64,000 nt of DNA from Streptomyces sp. V4I2 (GTDB lineage: Bacteria; Actinomycetota; Actinomycetes; Streptomycetales; Streptomycetaceae), in assembly GCF_030817655.1 (NCBI RefSeq), contig NZ_JAUSZM010000003.1, positions 9,734,001 to 9,798,000 of the forward strand. Reading direction: 5' to 3'. The stretch's first letter is position 1; each line of letters opens with the position of its first letter. This document shows positions 58,850-64,000 of this stretch, piece after piece. Below the pieces are notes generated by a model. That model was given only the letters and a program-made list of their open reading frames with translations. It ran no database searches and had not been told where the DNA came from. A program made the position numbers and the translations under genes.

Positions 58850-59952
58850 AGTTCTGCTCCGCGACGCACGTCGGACAGGACCCGCAGGACGCGGTCGTTG
58901 GTGGCGCGGTCGGCGAGGGTGATGCGGATTCCTTCGTCGGCGAAGGGCCGTACCAGGATCTCCGCGTCGTCGAACGCGGTGAGCAGTCTGCTCAGCGGGC
59001 GGCCGTTCGCGCGCAGCCAGAAGAAGTTGGCCTGGCTGTCGGGCACGGACCATCCCTGGTCCCGAACCGCTTCGACGACTCGTCTCCGTTCCCGGACCAG
59101 GGCCGTGACGCGTGCGCGCAACTCCTCGGCTGCGGCGAGCGAGGCGATCGCGGCCTCCTGGGCCGGAGCGCTGACTCCGAAGGGAAGCGCTGCCCGCCGG
59201 AGGCCGTCCGCGACATGGGCGGGCCCCACGGCGTATCCGACGCGCAGACCGGCGAGTCCGTACGCCTTGGAAAAGGTGCGCAGGACACAGACGTTGGAGC
59301 GGTCGTCGAGCAGGCTCAGGGCGGCGGCGTGGCCCGGCGAGTCGACGTACTCGGCGTATGCCTCGTCGACCACCACGAGCACGGTCGGCGGGACCCGGTC
59401 GAGGAATGCCACCAGGTCAGCCTGGGTCATGCCCACACCGGTCGGGTTGTTGGGCACGCACAGGAGCACCATCCGCGTTCGATCGGTGATCGCGGCCGCC
59501 ATGGCGTCGAGGTCGTGCTCCTCGTCCGCGGTGAGCGGAACGGGGACAGGCCGGGCGCCGGCAAGCTGGACGAGGATCGGGTAGGCCTCGAACGAGCGCC
59601 AGGCGAAGACGACTTCGTCGCCCTCGTCGCAGAACGAGGTCATGAGCTGCTGCAGTGCTCCGACACTTCCCGGGCTGACGGCGATGTGGCCGGGATCGGT
59701 CTGAAGGAACGCGCCGATTTCCTCGCGCAGGCGGGTGCTCGTCATGTCCGGGTAGCGGTTGACCGTCCGAGCGGCGTTCTGTACGACCTGCTGCACGGAC
59801 GGCAGGGGTGCGAAGTGGCTTTCGTTGGACGCGAGTGCCGCGGTGAGGTCGGATGACGCGCGGCGGCCGGGGGCGTAGGGCGGTATGGCGGAGAGCGCGG
59901 TGCGCAGGGCGGGAGATCGCCGGACGGACCGCGTCGAACTGGACTCGGGCAT
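58846..59952 (-). CDS. HisC-like PLP-dependent aminotransferase
   Basis: 368 residues from the ATG at 59950-59952. Fold-type I aminotransferase features are present: SNESHFAPLPSV, VSPGSVGALQQLM, VPNNPTGVGMT, VVDEAYAEYVD and TFSKAYGLAGLRVGYAVG, where Lys binds PLP and Arg binds the phosphate. The sequence is nearest to histidinol-phosphate and aromatic aminotransferases. It is not in a histidine operon. Divergent from an Lrp regulator and coupled to a YitT membrane protein, it more likely handles aromatic amino acids than histidine synthesis. Confidence 0.88.
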   Translation of the reverse strand: MPESSSTRSVRRSPALRTALSAIPPYAPGRRASSDLTAALASNESHFAPLPSVQQVVQNAARTVNRYPDMTSTRLREEIGAFLQTDPGHIAVSPGSVGALQQLMTSFCDEGDEVVFAWRSFEAYPILVQLAGARPVPVPLTADEEHDLDAMAAAITDRTRMVLLCVPNNPTGVGMTQADLVAFLDRVPPTVLVVVDEAYAEYVDSPGHAAALSLLDDRSNVCVLRTFSKAYGLAGLRVGYAVGPAHVADGLRRAALPFGVSAPAQEAAIASLAAAEELRARVTALVRERRRVVEAVRDQGWSVPDSQANFFWLRANGRPLSRLLTAFDDAEILVRPFADEGIRITLADRATNDRVLRVLSDVRRGAEL

Positions 59953-60050
59953 GCAGCCAGCCTGCAAAGGAAGCGCCGAATGTGCAACACCTCTCTTTTC
60001 AGCTGAGCAGGATGAAACCAGAGTCATGGCATCAGTGACAGAATGTTCAG

Positions 60051-60512
60051 GTGGACAGCCTTGATGCAAAGATCCTCCTGGCCATCGACGACGAGCCGGA
60101 CGCCACCGCCCTGGCGCTCGCGGCACGGCTGGGCATCGCACGCAACACCCTCAGTTCCCGCTTGCAGCGCATGCAGCAAGTGGGAGCGCTCCGAGAGTTC
60201 ACCCGCCGTGTCGACCCGGCGTTTCTCGGCCGTGGGCTGGTCGCCTTCGTGTCGATCGCGCTGAGTCAGACCAGCTCTCCGCGCGCGATGGAGACCCTGC
60301 GCGGCATTCCGGAGGTGGTCGAGATGCACTCGACCACGGGAGAGGCGGACCTGCTGGTGAAGGTGGTCGCCCGGGACACCGCCGACCTGCATCGGATCAC
60401 CGGACGGATCGTCGCCGCGCCGGGTGTGACACGGACCAGTACGGCCATCTCGCTGTGCGAGGAGATGCCGCTGCGGATCCGCGCGCTCATCGAAGAGGCC
60501 GCCCAGGGCTGA
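60051..60512 (+). CDS. Lrp/AsnC-family transcriptional regulator
   Basis: 153 residues from the GTG at 60051. The N-terminal helix-turn-helix is LDAKILLAIDDEPDATALALAARLGIARNTLSSRLQRMQQVGAL, followed by the RAM effector domain (FVSIALSQTS, MHSTTGEADLLVKVVARDTADL). It is divergent from the aminotransferase-YitT operon across 98 bp, which is the classic layout for an Lrp regulator controlling a neighbouring amino-acid gene. Its ligand is probably an amino acid. Confidence 0.9.
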   Translation: MDSLDAKILLAIDDEPDATALALAARLGIARNTLSSRLQRMQQVGALREFTRRVDPAFLGRGLVAFVSIALSQTSSPRAMETLRGIPEVVEMHSTTGEADLLVKVVARDTADLHRITGRIVAAPGVTRTSTAISLCEEMPLRIRALIEEAAQG

Positions 60513-60531
60513 GGGGTGCGGGGCCCGTGTC

Positions 60532-60930
60532 TCACGCGGGCTGCCGGGTGAGCGCGCTCAGGGCTTCGTCAAATCGGCGTGCCGCCTCTTCGGCCACGGG
60601 GCGCAGGGCTTCGAGTCCCGTGAGGGCGGTCATCGTGCCGGGATCGAGGGCCTGTACGACGGTGTGGTCCCCCTCGGCGCGTACAACGACGTTGCAGGGC
60701 AGCAGCAGCCCGATCGTGCGGTCGATCTCCAGGGCCCGGTGGGCGAGGGGCGGGTTGCAGGCGCCCAGGATCAGGTAGTCCTCCATGTCGTGGTCGAGCT
60801 TGGTCTTGAGAGTGGCGGTGACGTCTATCTCGGTGAGGATGCCGAATCCCTGCTCGGCCAGCGCCTCGCGCACCGCCGTGACGGTGGTGGCGAAGTCGCT
60901 CTTTACCTGCACGGTGCGGTCGTAGCGCAT
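60532..60930 (-). CDS. DUF302 family protein
   Basis: 132 residues from the ATG at 60928-60930. The DUF302 pattern is clear: FATTVTAVREALAEQGFGILTEIDVTATLKTKL, then YLILGACNPPLAHRALEIDRTIGLLLPCNVVVRAE. The single motif GACNPP with Cys, and a second Cys in LLPCN, are usual. The family is of unknown function and is often found next to metal or sulfur-stress genes. It is divergent from the MMPL gene, and the two CsoR-type operators lie between them, so both probably share control by the regulator at 63259. Confidence 0.88.
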   Translation of the reverse strand: MRYDRTVQVKSDFATTVTAVREALAEQGFGILTEIDVTATLKTKLDHDMEDYLILGACNPPLAHRALEIDRTIGLLLPCNVVVRAEGDHTVVQALDPGTMTALTGLEALRPVAEEAARRFDEALSALTRQPA

Positions 60931-60970
60931 TGCGTGGATCCCTTCGAGTGGGTGGCGTGAGCCGGACCGA

Positions 60971-61017
60971 ATACCCCCTGGGGTATTGTCTGTCTTGCAG
61001 GATACCCCACGGGGTAT
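60971..61017. promoter_or_regulatory. two CsoR/CstR-type operators between DUF302 and MMPL genes
   Basis: ATACCCCCTGGGGTAT (60971-60986) and ATACCCCACGGGGTAT (61002-61017) share the arms ATACCCC/GGGGTAT around two central bases. Their centres are 31 bp apart, about three helical turns. CsoR-family proteins bind G-tract palindromes of this sort. A third copy lies at 63563-63576 before the regulator gene. Confidence 0.85.
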
Positions 61018-61036
61018 TACGCCCCAAGGAGGAAGC

Positions 61037-63202
61037 ATGTCCACAACCACCACCGGCGCGCCCGGCAGGAAAGCCGAAGACCCCTCGCCGCCGGGTTCGG
61101 CCGGCCCGCTGGGGCGGCTCGGCGCCTGGACCGCCGGGCACTTCAAGCAGGTGCTCATCGGCTGGCTGGTCGTCGTCGCCGTGCTGGGGGCCTTCGCTCC
61201 GCAGGTGACCTCGGCGCTCTCCGGCGCGGGGTGGCAGAGCAACGGCTCGGAGTCGGTGAAGGTGCGCGAAGTGGCCGAGAAGCACTTCGGCGGCACCGGT
61301 TCCTCCGCGATACAGGTCGTCGTGTCCTCGCACAGCCACCAGGTCGGCGAGCCGGCGGTGCAGCGGGTCATCGCCGAGGTCACCAAGGAACTGATGGCCG
61401 ACGACCGGATCAGCGAGGTCGTGGCGCCTCAGCCCGGTGCGAGTATCAGTCGCGACGGCCGGACCGCCGTCGTCCTGGGCGGTGCCGCGGCCGACCCCGA
61501 CGACATGGTGCGCGCCGCGGAGGACCTCAAGGAGCCGCTGCGCGAGCTGTCCACCGACGACGTGACCGTGCGGGCCACCGGCTCCTCGGTGATGTGGAGC
61601 GACTTCAACACGGCCAACCTCGAGGCGATGATCCACGCCGAGATCCTGTCCTGGCCGGTGACCCTGGCGGTCCTCGTCGTGGCGTTCGGCTCGCTGGTCG
61701 CCGCGGGACTGCCGCTGTTGCTCACGATGGCGGGGCTGGCCGCCTCGGTCGGCTCCCTCGTCCTCATCAGCCACGTCACGCCGATCTCCATCTGGGCCAT
61801 GGACTTCGCCCTGATGTTCGCGCTCGCCCTGGGCATCGACTACGCGCTGTTCCTGGTGATCCGGTTCCGCGCCGCCCTGGCGCACAGCGGTGACCGGCGG
61901 CGTGCCGTGGAGGAGACCATGGACACCGCGGGAAAGGCGGTCCTGCTGTCGGGGCTGACCGTGCTCGTCAGTCTGTCCGCGGTGATGCTGGTGCCCGCGC
62001 CCGCCGTACGGACCATGGCGGTCGGCATCATGCTCTCCGTCGTCTTCGTCCTCGCCGCCACCCTGACGCTGCTGCCCGCGGTCCTCGCCAAGCTCGGTTC
62101 GAACGTCAACAAGTGGGCGCTGCCCCGTACGCGGACCGACCGGACCGAGTCACCGCGCTTCGGTGCCTGGGGCGAGCGCCTGTGGCGGCAGCCACTGCGC
62201 TTCGGTGCCCTCGCACTGGCTGTTCTCATCGCCCTGGCCGTGCCGGTGTTCGGGCTGAAGACGGCGATGCCGTCCATCAAGGTCGTGCCCGAGAACGACA
62301 GTTCGCGCCAGGGGTACGCCCTCGTCCAGGAGACCTTCGGCAAGGGTGCGCCGGGCATGCTGCAGATCGTCGTACCGGACGCCCGGTCCGCGGCCACGGT
62401 CGAGGCGCTCGCGTCGACGGACGGCATCGCAGGTGTGCTGCCGGCTCAGCAGGCGGCCGACGGATCGGGCTGGAGCCTCGTCCAGGCCATGCCGTCCGTC
62501 GACCCGTCCGATCCCTCGCTGACGAAGACCGTGCACACGCTGCGCGCAGAGCTCCCCGACGACGCGCTGGTGGGCGGCGCGGCCCTGGAGAACCTCGACC
62601 TCAAGCAGGCCCTGGACGACAAGGCACCGCTCGTCATCGGGGTCATCCTGGTCCTCGGCTTCCTCCTCCTGCTGGTCGCCCTGCAGGCCCCGCTGGTCGC
62701 CGCCATCGGCGTGCTGACGAACCTCCTCGCCACCGCTGCCGCCTTCGGCGTCGCCAGGCTGATCTTCCAGGACGGGCACCTCTCGGACCTGCTCGGTTTC
62801 GAACCGCAGGGCTTCCTCGACGGATGGGGGCCGGTCTTCTTCTTCGCGATGATCTTCGCCATCGCCATGGACTACACCGTCTTCCTGCTCTCCTCCGCCA
62901 AGGAGAACTACGAGCGGACGGGCGACCCCGGGCAGGCGGTCGTCGGCGCCCTCGCGCAGTCCGGCCGGGTCGTCTTCGCCGCGGCCGCGGTCATGGTCGC
63001 CGTGTTCTTCACCTTCGCACTGGCCGACCCGCTGCCGCCCAAGGAAATGGGCATCGTCCTCGGCGTCGCCGTCCTGCTCGACGCCTTCCTCATCCGGCTC
63101 GTACTGCTCCCGGTCCTGCTCCGCCTGACCGGCCGGGCCGCCTGGTGGTCACCGGCCTGGCTGCGCCGGGTGCTGCCGAAGATCCGCTTCTCGCACGGCT
63201 GA
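61037..63202 (+). CDS. MMPL family (RND-type) transporter
   Basis: 721 residues from the ATG at 61037 with AAGGAGGAAGC before it; the start at 60986 would overlap the operators. The layout is one membrane segment (HFKQVLIGWLVVVAVLGAF), an external domain, five to six segments containing FALMFALALGIDYALFLVIRF, another external domain, and a second set with FFFAMIFAIAMDYTVFLL. The two GIDYALFL/MDYTVFLL motifs hold the Asp-Tyr pairs used for proton transfer. MMPL proteins export lipids or drugs. Here control by a CsoR/CstR-like regulator suggests a role in metal or sulfur stress. Confidence 0.92.
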   Translation: MSTTTTGAPGRKAEDPSPPGSAGPLGRLGAWTAGHFKQVLIGWLVVVAVLGAFAPQVTSALSGAGWQSNGSESVKVREVAEKHFGGTGSSAIQVVVSSHSHQVGEPAVQRVIAEVTKELMADDRISEVVAPQPGASISRDGRTAVVLGGAAADPDDMVRAAEDLKEPLRELSTDDVTVRATGSSVMWSDFNTANLEAMIHAEILSWPVTLAVLVVAFGSLVAAGLPLLLTMAGLAASVGSLVLISHVTPISIWAMDFALMFALALGIDYALFLVIRFRAALAHSGDRRRAVEETMDTAGKAVLLSGLTVLVSLSAVMLVPAPAVRTMAVGIMLSVVFVLAATLTLLPAVLAKLGSNVNKWALPRTRTDRTESPRFGAWGERLWRQPLRFGALALAVLIALAVPVFGLKTAMPSIKVVPENDSSRQGYALVQETFGKGAPGMLQIVVPDARSAATVEALASTDGIAGVLPAQQAADGSGWSLVQAMPSVDPSDPSLTKTVHTLRAELPDDALVGGAALENLDLKQALDDKAPLVIGVILVLGFLLLLVALQAPLVAAIGVLTNLLATAAAFGVARLIFQDGHLSDLLGFEPQGFLDGWGPVFFFAMIFAIAMDYTVFLLSSAKENYERTGDPGQAVVGALAQSGRVVFAAAAVMVAVFFTFALADPLPPKEMGIVLGVAVLLDAFLIRLVLLPVLLRLTGRAAWWSPAWLRRVLPKIRFSHG

Positions 63203-63258
63203 GCTGACAGTGATCACACGCGTCCGTGCCCATCGACGCAGCGGTCCGCATCGCCGCC

Positions 63259-63549
63259 TCAGGCCAGCGAAAGGAACAGTTTCTCCAGGCGGGCGCGCAT
63301 CTGCTCGCGACTCTCATCGGTCCTGCCGTCGCCGTCGGTGTCCGTCAAACACTGCTGCAGACCAGTGGCGATGATGGCGAACCCCGCCCGGTCGAGAGCA
63401 CGGGAGGCCGCGGACAACTGCATCACCACGTCCTCGCAGTCCCGGCCTTCCTCGATCATCCGAATCACTCCGGCGATCTGGCCCTGCGCCCTGCGCAGCC
63501 GGTTCAGCACGGACTTCAGCTCCGCACCCGCGAGTTCCAGATCCACCAT
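63259..63549 (-). CDS. CsoR/CstR-like transcriptional regulator
   Basis: 96 residues from the ATG at 63547-63549 with AGGAG upstream. It has the all-helical CsoR fold: LNRLRRAQGQIAGVIRMIEEGRDCEDVVMQLSA and a following dimer helix. The thiol pair is Cys38 and Cys67, 29 residues apart as in CsoR and CstR. The copper-ligand His of CsoR (four before the second Cys) is Gly63 here. Two cysteines without the His is the CstR-like pattern for persulfide sensing, though other metals remain possible. Its own promoter and the DUF302/MMPL gap carry matching operators, so it is autoregulated. Confidence 0.9.
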   Translation of the reverse strand: MVDLELAGAELKSVLNRLRRAQGQIAGVIRMIEEGRDCEDVVMQLSAASRALDRAGFAIIATGLQQCLTDTDGDGRTDESREQMRARLEKLFLSLA

Positions 63550-63562
63550 CACTCCTCACTCA

Positions 63563-63576
63563 TACCCCTAGGGGTA
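63563..63576 (-). promoter_or_regulatory. CsoR/CstR-type operator upstream of the regulator gene
   Basis: TACCCCTAGGGGTA is a perfect 14-bp palindrome 13 bases before the regulator start. It is the same type as the two sites at 60971-61017 and points to autorepression. Confidence 0.85.
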
Positions 63577-63624
63577 ATGTACTCCCGCGGTCGGGGGAAC
63601 GAGGAGCAGGTCCAATGTGGGGAC

Positions 63625-64000
63625 TCACAAACCGGCCTCGGCGAGGATTCGATACATCCGGGCGGGCCGCAGCGCGGGGTTCGCACCGGCATCGTCGGCG
63701 ACCTCGGGGGACGGATCCGCAAGCAGTCGCTCCAGCAGCGCATCCGTGATGTTGGGGTGACGGGCGACCCCGCGGCGCAGGAAGGCGTCCTCAGCGGCGG
63801 CGAGTTGCTGAAGGGCTGTCACGGGCAGCTCGGGGTCCTGCAGCGCGACGTAGCGCACGTTCGGGCTCGGTTCGTCGACGAGCGTGCGCAGCGTGTGGCG
63901 GGGAAAGTTGGGGTGCTCGACGAGCAGCGGTCGGATGTGGAAGACGTCGCCGTGGGCGCGTACCAGCTGTTCCAGGACGTCCGGCGGTGCGTCCGGCCGG
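63625..64000 (-). CDS. leucine-rich-repeat-variant/HEAT-like repeat protein (5' part beyond window)
   Basis: The minus-strand frame is open from the right edge to the stop at 63625, giving at least 124 residues. It shows repeating units of about 24-26 residues with a recurring L-x5-DPSPEVR-type pattern: LVEHPNFPRHTLRTLVDEPS, PNVRYVALQDPELPVTALQQ, VARHPNITDALLERLLADPS, PEVADDAGANPALRPARMYR. This is the style of leucine-rich-repeat-variant proteins, which form alpha-solenoids for binding partners. The true start is outside the window. Function is unknown. Confidence 0.75.
   Translation of the reverse strand, partial: RPDAPPDVLEQLVRAHGDVFHIRPLLVEHPNFPRHTLRTLVDEPSPNVRYVALQDPELPVTALQQLAAAEDAFLRRGVARHPNITDALLERLLADPSPEVADDAGANPALRPARMYRILAEAGL

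Noticed and set aside
1..64000. CRISPR arrays, tRNA/rRNA genes, transposase genes or phage genes
   Set aside because: I read both strands for regularly spaced repeats, cloverleaf-like ends, transposase motifs and phage structural genes and found none that I could support.

Overview
The window is chromosomal DNA of a high-GC actinomycete, almost certainly Streptomyces or a close relative. The evidence is the very high GC with strong third-position bias, frequent GTG starts, GGAGG-type ribosome sites, TetR/Lrp/CsoR regulators and a VanW-type cell-envelope protein. No rRNA, tRNA, CRISPR array, insertion sequence or replication origin was seen.

Positions 1-41.9 kb form one large catabolic island built from divergent operons. 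(a) 1-6.99 kb: an operon on the minus strand (acyl-CoA synthetase, histidine phosphatase, thiolase, PDR/VanB-type oxygenase reductase cut by the window edge) faces an acyl-CoA dehydrogenase, an SDR and a frameshifted ThuA-like gene. (b) 7.27-14.4 kb: a sugar-type ABC import operon with an alcohol dehydrogenase, present as a tandem duplication. The copies have decayed differently: one lost most of its ATPase and permease, the other lost its dehydrogenase. (c) 14.8-17.8 kb: Rieske oxygenase, [2Fe-2S] ferredoxin, a 72-residue protein and an MDR reductase. (d) 18.3-23.3 kb: ABM protein, a PEP-utilising swivel-domain protein without an ATP-grasp domain, SDR and a second Rieske oxygenase, divergent from a VOC protein. 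(e) 23.4-26.9 kb: E1alpha/E1beta/E2 of an acetoin-dehydrogenase-like complex. (f) 27.0-28.4 kb: two divergent TetR regulators. (g) 28.4-35.2 kb: SDR, SCP2-type thiolase with DUF35 partner, acyl-CoA dehydrogenase, a PPDK-like protein with an eroded ATP-grasp domain, and an unknown 212-residue protein. (h) 35.3-41.9 kb: enoyl-CoA hydratase/isomerase facing an acyl-CoA dehydrogenase, then fused isobutyryl-CoA mutase (IcmF) and 3-hydroxybutyryl-CoA dehydrogenase.

Together these suggest import of a small polar substrate, oxygenation by Rieske enzymes, activation to a CoA thioester and beta-oxidation. The last steps can be read almost completely: isobutyryl-CoA to butyryl-CoA (IcmF), crotonyl-CoA (acyl-CoA dehydrogenase), 3-hydroxybutyryl-CoA (hydratase), acetoacetyl-CoA (dehydrogenase), acetyl-CoA (thiolase). 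The starting substrate is not known. The two PEP-type proteins that lack working ATP-grasp domains are the least explained part and the best candidate for new biochemistry.

Positions 42-64 kb hold mixed chromosomal genes: a polysaccharide pyruvyl transferase-like protein, an FAD oxidoreductase, a DUF2795 protein, an amidohydrolase, a 1202-residue Ser/Thr kinase with 14 WD repeats, VOC and PNPOx-like proteins, a degenerate HTH gene, a coiled-coil protein, a CMD-family protein, a CPT-like kinase, a broken 2-hydroxyacid dehydrogenase, a VanW protein, a HisC-like aminotransferase with a YitT membrane protein and a divergent Lrp regulator, and a CsoR/CstR-like regulator with three matching operators around DUF302 and MMPL genes. 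The last gene runs off the right edge.
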